In this document: positions 26,285 to 34,903 of the stretch, in pieces
How positions within the stretch are numbered: the stretch's first letter is position 1
How the letters are laid out: each line of letters starts with the position of its first letter
From: an uncultured Pelagibacteraceae bacterium
GTDB lineage: Bacteria; Pseudomonadota; Alphaproteobacteria; Pelagibacterales; Pelagibacteraceae
Assembly (NCBI GenBank): GCA_902596675.1
Contig: CACJUO010000003.1
Location: 1-64,000, forward strand
Direction: 5' to 3'
Length of the DNA stretch: 64,000 nucleotides
The notes under the pieces: model-generated
The model's database searches: none
The model's input: only the letters and a program-made list of their open reading frames with translations
What the model was told of the DNA's origin: nothing
Translations under genes and position numbers: made by a program

Positions 26285-26917
26285 GTTTTCAAATATAAGA
26301 TTGTTATCTTTTTCATATTTCAAAAATTCCTTTTTGTTTTTAATCGTGTAATAATATTTCTCTTTATTAATTATTTGTATTCTTCGACTATTTAAAAACT
26401 TTTTATCTAATATTAGATATTTTATTTTTTTGTTTAGGCTACTTTTTAAAATAGATTTTATGCTAGATTTGTTGGAAAAAGATAAACCTACTGATAGTTT
26501 TGAGTTAAGTTTAAGAAGATTATAGATATTTTCATGCTTAAAAGAGATAAAAGTACATTTTTTAAAACTTCTAGTTTCTTTAATCAAATTAGATAAAAGT
26601 TCTTTATTAAATAATGGCTTTATTTCAATAAAGATAGGAAATTTTTTTTTTGAAATTTTTAGAACCTCTTTTAATGGTGGTATTTGAAAGTTTTTATTTT
26701 TAATTTTTTTTAGATCTTCATAATTAATATTTTTGATACTTTTGCTTATTTTAAAAATTCTCTTTAAAGTAAAATCATGAAAGCATACAAACTTTTTATC
26801 TTTGGTTGAATGAATATCTGTTTCAATCCCAAATCTTTTTTTAAATGATGCTCGAAAAGACTCTAAGCAGTTTTCTTTGTAACTCTTATTTACAATTCCT
26901 CTATGTATTATATGCAT
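26279..26917 (-). CDS. Glycerophosphodiester phosphodiesterase family protein
   Basis: 212-residue GDPD-type TIM-barrel protein. Catalytic residues are visible in HRGIVN near residue 5, GIETDIHSTKDKKFVCFHD near residues 33-51 (the metal-binding E-x-D and the second catalytic His) and IFIEIKP near 97. It has no signal peptide, so is cytoplasmic. The family releases glycerol-3-phosphate from glycerophosphodiesters such as glycerophosphocholine, which would also yield choline, in keeping with the betaine transporter beside it. It overlaps the convergent BBOX-like gene by 6 nt and is separated from proX by a terminator. The protein is shorter than the usual 240 or more residues. Confidence 0.75.
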   Translation of the reverse strand: MHIIHRGIVNKSYKENCLESFRASFKKRFGIETDIHSTKDKKFVCFHDFTLKRIFKISKSIKNINYEDLKKIKNKNFQIPPLKEVLKISKKKFPIFIEIKPLFNKELLSNLIKETRSFKKCTFISFKHENIYNLLKLNSKLSVGLSFSNKSSIKSILKSSLNKKIKYLILDKKFLNSRRIQIINKEKYYYTIKNKKEFLKYEKDNNLIFENL

Positions 26918-26926
26918 GTAAAAAAA

Positions 26927-26952
26927 AAGGGCTCTGTTTCCACAAAGCCCTT
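26927..26952 (-). terminator. Rho-independent terminator after proX
   Basis: On the minus strand the sequence reads AAGGGCT, a loop of about 10-12 nt, then AGCCCTT followed by eight or more Us. It lies between the proX stop and the GDPD start, and so should limit transcription into the GDPD gene. Confidence 0.8.
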
Positions 26953-26976
26953 AATTATTTTTTTTAAGTTTAATTA

Positions 26977-27987
26977 TTAGTTAGGTAACCAACTTTTCCA
27001 TTTATCTGGATTGTTGTCTAACCACTCATTTACAACTTCTTTAACGTCTCTTTTTTTGATGTCAACTTCAACAAGCATCTTAGCTTGGTCTAAGTTTTCT
27101 AATTTCATTCTTTCAAAAAAAGCTTTTGCTTTAGCATGTTCTGGTTTAGCAAATGTGTCAGGATTTCCATAATTCATAGTGTAATCTTTATCCCAACCAG
27201 TTGCTGGCCATCCATCTGTACCGCAAGTTTTCCAGTTGTTTGCTTCAGTAAATGTGTCTCCTTCACAAGTTTTGTATTCAGGAAGTTGAACTCCTACCAT
27301 GTCAAACTCACCAAAGAACCAGTGTGGTGACCATAAGTATAACAAGAACGGCTCTTTTCTCATGTAAGCAGCTTTTGCTTCTGCAATTGCAGCCGCTTCA
27401 GTACCTAGCTCATCTGCTTGGAAATCAATTCCTAAAAGATCAAGTCTTTTTTGGTCATGACAGTTCCAACCAGCTACAGGACATCCAATTAATCTTCCTT
27501 TACCGCCGGTTTCAATAGTTGCAAATTTAGCTTTATGTTTGTTTAGGTCTCTCCAAGTTTTAATGCCCATTTCTTCTGCAGCATATCTAGGTATCCAGTA
27601 ATCTGACATACCGATGATTCCAGTAGTTCCTAAAAGATCAACTGTTCCATCTCCTTTATAAGACTTTACTACTTTGCCGTCATAAATTAAATCTTCATTA
27701 AACATTACATCGTCTGCCTCTGCATAACTTGGCCAACTCTCGCAAGCGAAATCAAGTTCTCCAGCTGCAATTGCTTCCCATAATCCAGTACCAGACGGGA
27801 AAACTGTTTGTTTAATTTTATAGCCCATTTCTCGTTCAAGAATTGCTACTGCAACTTCACAAGTGATTATTCCACCTGTCCAGTCAGCAATAGCAGCATG
27901 TAATCTTTTTGCATTTGCCTGAGTAAGACTAGCAAGTAAAATTACGAAAGATAAAAATAGAGCTGATATTGTTTTTGATAACCTCAT
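26977..27987 (-). CDS. proX: Glycine betaine-type ABC transporter substrate-binding protein (ProX/OpuAC)
   Basis: 336-residue periplasmic binding protein. Signal peptide MRLSKTISALFLSFVILLASLTQANA with cleavage after ANA. The mature start RLHAAIADWTGGIITCEVAVAILEREMGYK and the FACESWPSYAEADD stretch are OpuAC-type features. Conserved tryptophans and other aromatic residues (WPSY, LLYLWSPHWFFG, WPATGWDK) could form the aromatic cage for a trimethylammonium group. Two Cys pairs may form disulfides. GAGAGG lies before the start. It follows proW with an 89-nt gap and has a promoter-like sequence of its own. Glycine betaine, carnitine or gamma-butyrobetaine are the likely ligands. Confidence 0.88.
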   Translation of the reverse strand: MRLSKTISALFLSFVILLASLTQANAKRLHAAIADWTGGIITCEVAVAILEREMGYKIKQTVFPSGTGLWEAIAAGELDFACESWPSYAEADDVMFNEDLIYDGKVVKSYKGDGTVDLLGTTGIIGMSDYWIPRYAAEEMGIKTWRDLNKHKAKFATIETGGKGRLIGCPVAGWNCHDQKRLDLLGIDFQADELGTEAAAIAEAKAAYMRKEPFLLYLWSPHWFFGEFDMVGVQLPEYKTCEGDTFTEANNWKTCGTDGWPATGWDKDYTMNYGNPDTFAKPEHAKAKAFFERMKLENLDQAKMLVEVDIKKRDVKEVVNEWLDNNPDKWKSWLPN

Positions 27988-28019
27988 TTATTTCCTCTCT
28001 TTTAATTAATTAAAGTCTT

Positions 28020-28049
28020 ATTCTAAAACAAAAATTACTAGTTTGTAAA
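28020..28049 (-). promoter_or_regulatory. Probable proX promoter
   Basis: Read on the minus strand, TTTACA and TAGAAT are separated by 18 nt, and the -10 lies about 33 nt upstream of the proX ATG, with a GAGAGG ribosome binding site in between. It would let the binding protein be made in excess over the permease gene upstream. Confidence 0.5.
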
Positions 28050-28076
28050 CTGTGAATAATGATGCTTTTACTTGAC

Positions 28077-30194
28077 TTATAAACCTAGAGCTTCTCTCTG
28101 TTTTTTAGTCCAAGCAAGTGAAATTCTGTCTATAATTATTGCTAATAATACAATTCCTATACCTGCTGCCAACCCTCTACCGGTATCAGATCTTGCTAAT
28201 CCATTAAATACTTCCAAACCTAATCCTTTTCCACCAATTAAAGGTGTAACAATCTGCATTGCGAATGCCATAATTACTGTTTGATTAAATCCAATAACTA
28301 AACTTGGAATAGCTAATGGAAATTTAATTTTATTTAGAGTTTGTAATAAAGTACCACCAAATGAACGTGAAACCTCTGAGTAAGTCCCAGATACTTGAGT
28401 TAAACCTAAAGATGTTAATCGAATGATGGGTGGTATAGAGTATATAACTGTTGCAAGTACTGCAGATACTATTCCTCCTCCAAAAAACATTAAAACAGGA
28501 ATTAAATAACAGAAGTAAGGTAAAGTCTGCATGGCATCCAAAACCACGTTTTGAACATTTCTAAATCTCTCATTATAAGAGGCAATTATTCCAAGAGGAA
28601 CTCCAATTATAAAGCATAAAGCTACAGACACTAAAACAGATGATAGTGTTATCATTGATTGTGGCCATATCCCACAAGCACCAATGAAAAGTAATAATAT
28701 TGCTGTAATAATTGCAAATCTAATACCGACAGTAAAATATCCAATTGCTGCAAATACCCCTAATGTATACCACCATGGCACATGAGTTAAGAATATATCA
28801 AGTGGTCTTAAGAGTTTAAGATATACAAATCCCCTAAGAGCTTTTGTAAATGCAATAAAACTAGGATTAACAGTTAAAGATTCTACACTACTAGAAATCG
28901 GCTGCCTAATTGACAATCTCCACTCTTCAGGAAATGATCCTATACTTACCATATAAGAGTCAACGAATGAAATAGTCAGAACAAGTAAAAAAGAAGGTAT
29001 TATATAATATCTTCTAGAAATTATTTCACCAATATCTCTTGCTGTTTCTTTATTTGCTAAAGAAACACAAAATTCAAATACATACGCAATAAATTTTGTT
29101 AAATTTGTACAAACAAAATTAATTAAACCAGCTAAAAATTCTAAAGGCTTTTCTATAATTCTTACTATTGCAAATTTTTCCCAAGATTGTGGGAGTAAAT
29201 AAAATTTTTGAACATTCGATGGAAGTATTTGTTTTGTTTTGCTAAATGACATACTAAATCTATCAAACATTATTGCCATGAAAAGAATACAAAGTCCTCC
29301 TTCCATTGCCCACCCAACATCAAGTCTTCTAATTGCTTGCCATACTTGACCACCAATTCCTTCAGCTCCAATGAAACATGCCAAAACTACAAGTGCTAAA
29401 GCCATCATTATCACCTGATTAATTCCCATCATTATACTTGGTAGCGAGAGTGGAATTTTAATTTTAAATAGTAGTTGTAACTTACTTGATCCAAATGAGG
29501 TAGCAGACTCAATTGTTTCTGCTGAAACTTGTCTTATACCAGTATTTGTTAATCTTATTATTGGAGGCATTGAGTAAATCATAGTGGCTAATATTGCTGG
29601 CGCTCCTCCAATTCCAAAAAAGAAAAGAGCTGGAAAAAGATAAACAAACGCAGGCATTACTTGCATTGTATCTAAAATAGGCTTCATAAAATTTTCAAAC
29701 CTGTCACTTTGTGAACAAAGCACACCTAGAGTCACTCCAACTACGACACATAGTAAAACCGATAAACCCATCAATGCTACCGTTTGCAGAGATGGTTCCC
29801 ACATTCCTGTTGCACCCCAAAAATAAATGACAAATAAAGAGTACAATCCTAATCTTAAACCACCTGCAATTAAGCAAGGCAAAAATATTAATGCTGCAAT
29901 TAATAGCCAAGGTGAGTCGATAAGGAAATCTTCAACAAAGTAATATACATTTTTAATATAACTGGCTATTATTTTGGTAATCCATCTATAATTTTTCTTT
30001 AAATAATCTTCACCTTCATTAACCCATGCTGTAAATGTAAATTGATCAGTGACGACCTTTGGCATTTTTGAAGGACCATCGCTTTGAAAAGATAACCACA
30101 GTGCAACTAAAAATGTTATTAAGATTACAGAATATGTAATAATATTTTTTGATGAATTTGGCTTTCCTTGGATACTTGCTACTTCAGAAGACAT
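28077..30194 (-). CDS. proW: Duplicated single-chain glycine betaine ABC permease (ProW-ProW fusion)
   Basis: 705-residue inner-membrane protein containing two complete ProW-type permease domains in tandem. The first, about residues 120-320, holds SQSDRFENFMKPILDTMQVMPAFVYLFP and YSMPPIIRLTNTGIRQV. The second, about 490-690, holds ASYNERFRNVQNVVLDAMQTLPYFCYLIP and YSIPPIIRLTSLGLTQV. Each is followed by its own EAA-type coupling sequence (SATSFGSSKLQLLFKIKIPLSLPSI; SRSFGGTLLQTLNKIKFPLAIPSL). A linker of about 100 residues with further membrane segments joins them. ProW is usually one such domain acting as a dimer, so this chain can form the whole channel alone. It diverges from the proV gene at 30274. 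Confidence 0.87.
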   Translation of the reverse strand: MSSEVASIQGKPNSSKNIITYSVILITFLVALWLSFQSDGPSKMPKVVTDQFTFTAWVNEGEDYLKKNYRWITKIIASYIKNVYYFVEDFLIDSPWLLIAALIFLPCLIAGGLRLGLYSLFVIYFWGATGMWEPSLQTVALMGLSVLLCVVVGVTLGVLCSQSDRFENFMKPILDTMQVMPAFVYLFPALFFFGIGGAPAILATMIYSMPPIIRLTNTGIRQVSAETIESATSFGSSKLQLLFKIKIPLSLPSIMMGINQVIMMALALVVLACFIGAEGIGGQVWQAIRRLDVGWAMEGGLCILFMAIMFDRFSMSFSKTKQILPSNVQKFYLLPQSWEKFAIVRIIEKPLEFLAGLINFVCTNLTKFIAYVFEFCVSLANKETARDIGEIISRRYYIIPSFLLVLTISFVDSYMVSIGSFPEEWRLSIRQPISSSVESLTVNPSFIAFTKALRGFVYLKLLRPLDIFLTHVPWWYTLGVFAAIGYFTVGIRFAIITAILLLFIGACGIWPQSMITLSSVLVSVALCFIIGVPLGIIASYNERFRNVQNVVLDAMQTLPYFCYLIPVLMFFGGGIVSAVLATVIYSIPPIIRLTSLGLTQVSGTYSEVSRSFGGTLLQTLNKIKFPLAIPSLVIGFNQTVIMAFAMQIVTPLIGGKGLGLEVFNGLARSDTGRGLAAGIGIVLLAIIIDRISLAWTKKQREALGL

Positions 30195-30253
30195 ATTATC
30201 TAAAATTTAAAATAAATAATTTTACTTTTAAAGAAAAATATTGTCTATTTTTG

Positions 30254-30269
30254 TGTTATTAAAATAACA
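30254..30269. promoter_or_regulatory. Inverted repeat just upstream of proV
   Basis: TGTTATT-AA-AATAACA is a perfect inverted repeat with 7-bp arms ending 4 nt before the proV ATG, in the divergent proW/proV gap. It could be an operator covering the start region. The same TGTTA/TAACA half-sites appear in the livK palindrome, but chance is possible in AT-rich DNA. Confidence 0.3.
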
Positions 30270-30273
30270 AAAT

Positions 30274-31320
30274 ATGAATAATCAACCAAAAATAACGTGT
30301 TCAAATGTTTGGAAATTATTTGGTTCTGACGAACAAAGAATAATTAAAGATTTAGATAAAAGTTTATCAATAAAAGAAGTTCAAGAAAAAACCGGACATG
30401 TGGTTGCAGTAAAAGATGTTAGCTTTTCAATTGAGAAAGGTGAGACATTTGTTGTAATGGGTTTATCGGGAAGCGGAAAATCAACCTTAGTTAGATGTAT
30501 TTCAAGATTAATTGAACCAACGTCTGGAACAGTAAAAATGGATGATGTTGACGTAACGAAAATGAGCGGAAAAGAATTATTAGATTTAAGAAGAAATAAA
30601 ATGAGCATGGTTTTTCAACATTTTGGTTTATTTCCACATAGAACAGTTGTGGAGAATATTGGATATGGTTTAGAGATTAGAGGAAATAAAAAAAATGATA
30701 GAGTAGAAAAATCAATGGAAGTTTTAAAAATGGTTGGTTTAGAAGGTTGGCACAATAATTATCCAAGAGAACTATCAGGAGGAATGCAACAAAGGGTGGG
30801 TTTAGCTCGTGCATTAGCTGTAGATCCAGAAATTTTAATTTTTGATGAACCCTTTTCAGCATTAGATCCATTAATTAGAAGAGAAATGCAGGATGAACTT
30901 TTAAAGATTCAAGAAAAGTTACAGAAGACTATGGTATTTATTACTCATGATTTCTTAGAGGCAATTAAAATGGGTGATCATATTGCAATTATGAAAGATG
31001 GAGAAGTTTCTCAAGTAGGGACACCAGAGGAAATAGTTGCTAACCCCAAAGATCAATATGTAAAAGATTTTTGCGAAGATGTGCCAAAATACAAAGTCCT
31101 TAGTGCAAGCAAAGTAATGAGGGAAGAATGTTGTGACGATACAAAAAAAATGTTTGAAAACGGATCAAATAATATTCCTCACAATTCAAAAATAGAAACT
31201 TTAATTGATAAGCTTGTAGATACAGATCAGAAATTTCCAGTGGTTAATAGTGAGACAGGTGAGCTTATTGGTGAAATTGATAGAGCAATAGTTATGAAAT
31301 CAATGAAATCTGCTAGTTAA
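30274..31320 (+). CDS. proV: Glycine betaine ABC transporter ATP-binding protein (ProV)
   Basis: 348-residue ATPase with the ProV N-terminal extension (NVWKLFGSDEQRIIKDLDKSLSIKEVQEKTGHVVAV). Walker A GLSGSGKS is at 63-70, the signature LSGGMQQ at 168-174 and Walker B LIFDEP at about 188-193. The C-terminal part has a CBS-like segment ending KFPVVNSETGELIGEIDRAIVM. It is divergent from proW and related to but distinct from the ProV at 24011-25036. The two ATPases with one fused permease and one binding protein may form one heteromeric importer or serve as alternatives. Confidence 0.88.
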   Translation: MNNQPKITCSNVWKLFGSDEQRIIKDLDKSLSIKEVQEKTGHVVAVKDVSFSIEKGETFVVMGLSGSGKSTLVRCISRLIEPTSGTVKMDDVDVTKMSGKELLDLRRNKMSMVFQHFGLFPHRTVVENIGYGLEIRGNKKNDRVEKSMEVLKMVGLEGWHNNYPRELSGGMQQRVGLARALAVDPEILIFDEPFSALDPLIRREMQDELLKIQEKLQKTMVFITHDFLEAIKMGDHIAIMKDGEVSQVGTPEEIVANPKDQYVKDFCEDVPKYKVLSASKVMREECCDDTKKMFENGSNNIPHNSKIETLIDKLVDTDQKFPVVNSETGELIGEIDRAIVMKSMKSAS

Positions 31321-32245
31321 TTTCTCTACTCACCTTAGTTTTTTTTTGTTTTACTTTATCTCTCCAAATTATAATCATTCCAGCAAACACAATTACGAAA
31401 ACTCCTGGAAATAATTGTTCCCAAGGAGCTTCATTAAAAAATAACCAGCCCAAAACAAATGATGAAGGAATGCCAAAATATTCAAACGAAGCCATCTTAC
31501 TTGCAGAGATTAATCTGTAAGAATAGATAAAAAGTATTGCTGCAGTACCTCCAAGAATACCAGTCAATGTCATAAGAAAAAAATCTTGAGTATTTTTTAT
31601 TTCTGCATGTCCAGTGGTCAATAAAAACAGTACAACACCACCAATTACATTAAATATTAAAGTATATAATTGAATTTTTGCTGTTGAGTGACCATCAGGT
31701 ATAAATTTTAAAATTATCACACTTAATGCCCAAGCTATCGCAGTTAGAATTGGAAATATTGAGTAAAAACTAAATATGTCACTTCCTGGCTGAACAATTA
31801 AAACAACTCCAAAAAAACCTATAAAAATTGCAGACCATCTATAAATACCAACCTTATCCTTTAAAAAAATTATCGATAAAATTACAATGAAAAATGGTGA
31901 AGAAAATGTAAGAACCATAGCAGTAGCAAATTCTAAGTTAATAACAGAAATAAATATAAATATATTCATTGATAAGAAAGCCAAACCTCTAAAAAAGCTT
32001 AAGATAATGAATTTATTGTTTAGGTTCCTAAAAACTGAAATGTGCTCTTTAGTAAATAAAATAAGTATAAATAAAGGGATTACCCCCGCAATATTTCTGA
32101 ATACTGCTAACTGAATTACAGTATATTCATTACCCAAAAACTTTATTACAACCATATACATATCCACACATAGTATTGCTAAGAGCATGGTAAATATTGC
32201 TAAATATGTTTTTTTTAAATCTGTTTTTTCTGAAGAAATATTCAT
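31313..32245 (-). CDS. EamA/DMT-family transporter
   Basis: 310-residue ten-segment DMT protein with two EamA repeats. FLKDKVGIYRWSAIFIGFFGVVLIVQPG closely parallels the DMT protein at 13168-14118. It ends with a charged tail, WRDKVKQKKTKVS. It is convergent with proV, overlapping by 8 nt, and divergent from the Fe-alcohol dehydrogenase, so it is a single-gene unit. Substrate unknown. Confidence 0.8.
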   Translation of the reverse strand: MNISSEKTDLKKTYLAIFTMLLAILCVDMYMVVIKFLGNEYTVIQLAVFRNIAGVIPLFILILFTKEHISVFRNLNNKFIILSFFRGLAFLSMNIFIFISVINLEFATAMVLTFSSPFFIVILSIIFLKDKVGIYRWSAIFIGFFGVVLIVQPGSDIFSFYSIFPILTAIAWALSVIILKFIPDGHSTAKIQLYTLIFNVIGGVVLFLLTTGHAEIKNTQDFFLMTLTGILGGTAAILFIYSYRLISASKMASFEYFGIPSSFVLGWLFFNEAPWEQLFPGVFVIVFAGMIIIWRDKVKQKKTKVSREIN

Positions 32246-32281
32246 TTATAATTTTTTAAAATTGTATACTTTATAAAAGAA

Positions 32282-33472
32282 ATGCAAAGTTTTAAACTTA
32301 ACGAAACTGATATTCTATCCAATCAAGATTGGACGTTTCCGACTAATATTGCATACGGTCCAGGTAGATTGAAAGAAATAGGTGGTATCTGTAATAATTT
32401 AAATATTAAAAACCCTTTAATTGTTACAGATAAAGGTAGCACAAAATTACCATTTATAATTAATTTACAAAATTATTTAAAAAGTTCTGATGTAAAATCC
32501 GATTTATTTTTTGATATATCTCCAAATCCAAGAGAAGATGAAGTTTCAAATGGTGTTAGTAAATTTAAAGATGGAAACCATGATGCTATAATTGCAATCG
32601 GTGGAGGCAGTGCCATGGATGGAGGAAAATTAATTTGCCTCACAGCAAACAATGACGTTCCATTAAGAGATTTTGAGTTTGAATTAACTCCGCCTAACAT
32701 TAGTAAGGATAACCCGTTCCCAAAAATTATAACTATTCCAACAACTGCTGGAACTGGAGCTGAAACAGAAATTTCAGCTATGGTTACTTATTTAAAAGAA
32801 GGCATGAAATTTTGTATGTGGCATCCAGATGTTAGACCTTCCTTAGCATTGTTAGATCCAGAACTAACTATTGGATTGCCAGCAAATTTAACGGCATGGA
32901 CTGGTGCAGATGCTTTAATCCATGGTATAGAGGGTTATTGTGTTCCTGGTTTCAATCCAATGTGTGATGGTGCTGCTTTAGAGGGTTTATCTTTGATATC
33001 AAAATCTTTAATCACAGCTGTAGAAGATCCTAGCAATATAGTTGCAAGAGGTGGAATGCATGTTGGATCTTGTTTAGCGGGAATTTCTTTTTTAAAAGGT
33101 TTAGGATTAGTACATGCTATTGCTCATATGGTTGGAGCCGAATACAATACTCATCACGGACTAACGAATGCAATAATATTACCTGTAGTTTTAAAATATA
33201 ATTTACCAGGTATGGAAGAAAAAGTTAAAAGAATGTCAGAGGCTATGCAATTTAAAGATCATTCTGTAGATGCATTTATATCAAACATTGAAAACATTCT
33301 TGATAGAATTAAAATTCCAAAAAGTTTGAGCGAAATTGGAGTCCCCGAGGATTGTGTTGATAGAATTGCTGAAAAATCAATGAAAGATCAAGCCTATGGA
33401 CAAAATCCTAGAAAAGCAACTTTAGAAGAAATAAAGGAAATTACTCTAGCATCCATTAAAAAAGCTAGGTAA
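32282..33472 (+). CDS. Iron-containing alcohol dehydrogenase
   Basis: 396-residue group III Fe-ADH. The N-terminal FPTNIAYGPGRLKEIG and the nucleotide-binding AIGGGSAMDGGK at about 102-113 are typical. Metal ligands are expected at Asp/His in WTGADALIHGIEGYC and the two His-rich positions in GLVHAIAHMVGAEYNTHHGLTNAI. The enzyme interconverts an alcohol and an aldehyde or ketone with NAD(P). It starts a four-gene plus-strand operon with amidase, DMT exporter and homocysteine methyltransferase. Maleylacetate reductase-type or 1,3-propanediol-type activity cannot be separated from sequence alone. Confidence 0.85.
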   Translation: MQSFKLNETDILSNQDWTFPTNIAYGPGRLKEIGGICNNLNIKNPLIVTDKGSTKLPFIINLQNYLKSSDVKSDLFFDISPNPREDEVSNGVSKFKDGNHDAIIAIGGGSAMDGGKLICLTANNDVPLRDFEFELTPPNISKDNPFPKIITIPTTAGTGAETEISAMVTYLKEGMKFCMWHPDVRPSLALLDPELTIGLPANLTAWTGADALIHGIEGYCVPGFNPMCDGAALEGLSLISKSLITAVEDPSNIVARGGMHVGSCLAGISFLKGLGLVHAIAHMVGAEYNTHHGLTNAIILPVVLKYNLPGMEEKVKRMSEAMQFKDHSVDAFISNIENILDRIKIPKSLSEIGVPEDCVDRIAEKSMKDQAYGQNPRKATLEEIKEITLASIKKAR

Positions 33473-33484
33473 TAGTAAATTCCC

Positions 33485-34903
33485 ATGCTTGAAAATAAAT
33501 CAGTTAAAGAAATTATTTCTTTAATTAAGAAAAAGGATGTTTCAGTAAAAGAAATAGTTGGCTTATATTTTGAAAGAATAAAAAAATTTAATCCATCTTT
33601 GAATGCTATTGTTTCAATTAAGGATGAAGAGGAAATAATTAAAGAAGCTGAGATTAAGGACAAAAATTTTGAACAGAATAAGCCGTTATTTGGCTTACCT
33701 CTTGCCTCTAAAGATTTGCTAGATGTAGTTGGTTTTCCAACCACTTATGGTTTTCCTAGATATAAAGATTATTTTCCAAAAAAAAATTCTATAATTGTTG
33801 ATCGTCAGATAGATGCTGGTGGATTAATAATTGGAAAGACAAATACTGCTGAATTAGGGGTGGGCGCTCATACAGCTAATAGATTATTTGGAATAACACC
33901 AAACATATATGGAAATAGTCAATCATCAGGTGGATCGAGTGGTGGAGCTGGTGTTGCAGTTGCAGCAAATTTACTGCCATTTGCTGATGGTACAGATATG
34001 ATGGGTTCTTGTAGAACACCTGCTGCTTACGCAAATGTTTATGGTTTTAGACCAACACCAGGATTACTTCCCGATTATCGAACAAATGAAAAAAAGAAAA
34101 ATCTTCCAGTTATTTCAACACCAGGATGTCTAGCCAGAACACCTGAAGATATGTCTATTTTTTTAGATGTCATAGTTGGAGAACATAAAGAAGATCCAAT
34201 TTCTTTCAGTTTAGATAATTCTTTTAGTGAGGTTAATTTAAGTGACCAGGAATTTTCAAAAATAAAAATTGGATGGTTATCTGATATGAATGGTAATTAT
34301 CAATATGATCCTGAGATAATTGAAATATGCAACAAACAACTTAACAATCTTGAAAAGTATAAAGTTATAATTGAAAACTTAAAACCAAAAATAGATGCTC
34401 ATAAATTATGGAATTGCTGGGGAACGTTGAGAGCAAAAAGTATTTATGAGGATATTATTACAATGAATATAAAAGATGTTAATGAAATGACTCCTCAAGC
34501 GATATGGGAATACAATAAAGGTATCAAACTTACAGATGAAGATGTAAAATCTGCTCTTAACTCAAGAATTGAATTATCAAATGATGTAAATAGTTTATTT
34601 GGTGATTTTGATTTTTTAGCTTTACCATCTCAACAATCATTTCCTTTTGATAAAAATTTAAGACACCCAGAAAAAATTAATGATAAATTAATGGATACTT
34701 ATCATAGATGGATTGAAATACATATATTTGCTAGTCTTTTTTACTTACCATCAATTTCTTTACCTATTGGTTTTAATAAAGAGGGATTTCCAATAGGTAT
34801 TCAAATTATAGCAAAACAAAAAGAAGATTTAAAAGTGATATCTTTTGCAAAAAGATATGAAGAAATTTTTAATTATTCTAAAATTAAACCAAAATTAAAC
34901 TAA
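33485..34903 (+). CDS. Amidase signature family hydrolase
   Basis: 472-residue amidase. The catalytic Lys is in LASKDLLDV near residue 78, the cis-Ser in QSSGGSSGGAGVAVAAN near 150, and the nucleophilic Ser in GTDMMGSCRTPAAY near 178. The usual GGS is MGS here, with the Ser kept. The C-terminal part FYLPSISLPIGFNKEGFPIGIQIIA is typical. It is not in a gatCAB context, so is a catabolic amidase acting on an unknown amide. It lies 12 nt after the Fe-ADH and shares one base (TAATG) with the following DMT gene. Confidence 0.85.
   Translation: MLENKSVKEIISLIKKKDVSVKEIVGLYFERIKKFNPSLNAIVSIKDEEEIIKEAEIKDKNFEQNKPLFGLPLASKDLLDVVGFPTTYGFPRYKDYFPKKNSIIVDRQIDAGGLIIGKTNTAELGVGAHTANRLFGITPNIYGNSQSSGGSSGGAGVAVAANLLPFADGTDMMGSCRTPAAYANVYGFRPTPGLLPDYRTNEKKKNLPVISTPGCLARTPEDMSIFLDVIVGEHKEDPISFSLDNSFSEVNLSDQEFSKIKIGWLSDMNGNYQYDPEIIEICNKQLNNLEKYKVIIENLKPKIDAHKLWNCWGTLRAKSIYEDIITMNIKDVNEMTPQAIWEYNKGIKLTDEDVKSALNSRIELSNDVNSLFGDFDFLALPSQQSFPFDKNLRHPEKINDKLMDTYHRWIEIHIFASLFYLPSISLPIGFNKEGFPIGIQIIAKQKEDLKVISFAKRYEEIFNYSKIKPKLN

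Noticed and set aside
28072-28284. 70-aa plus-strand ORF opposite the end of proW
   Set aside because: It is antisense to a clear permease domain and has no ribosome binding site or family match.
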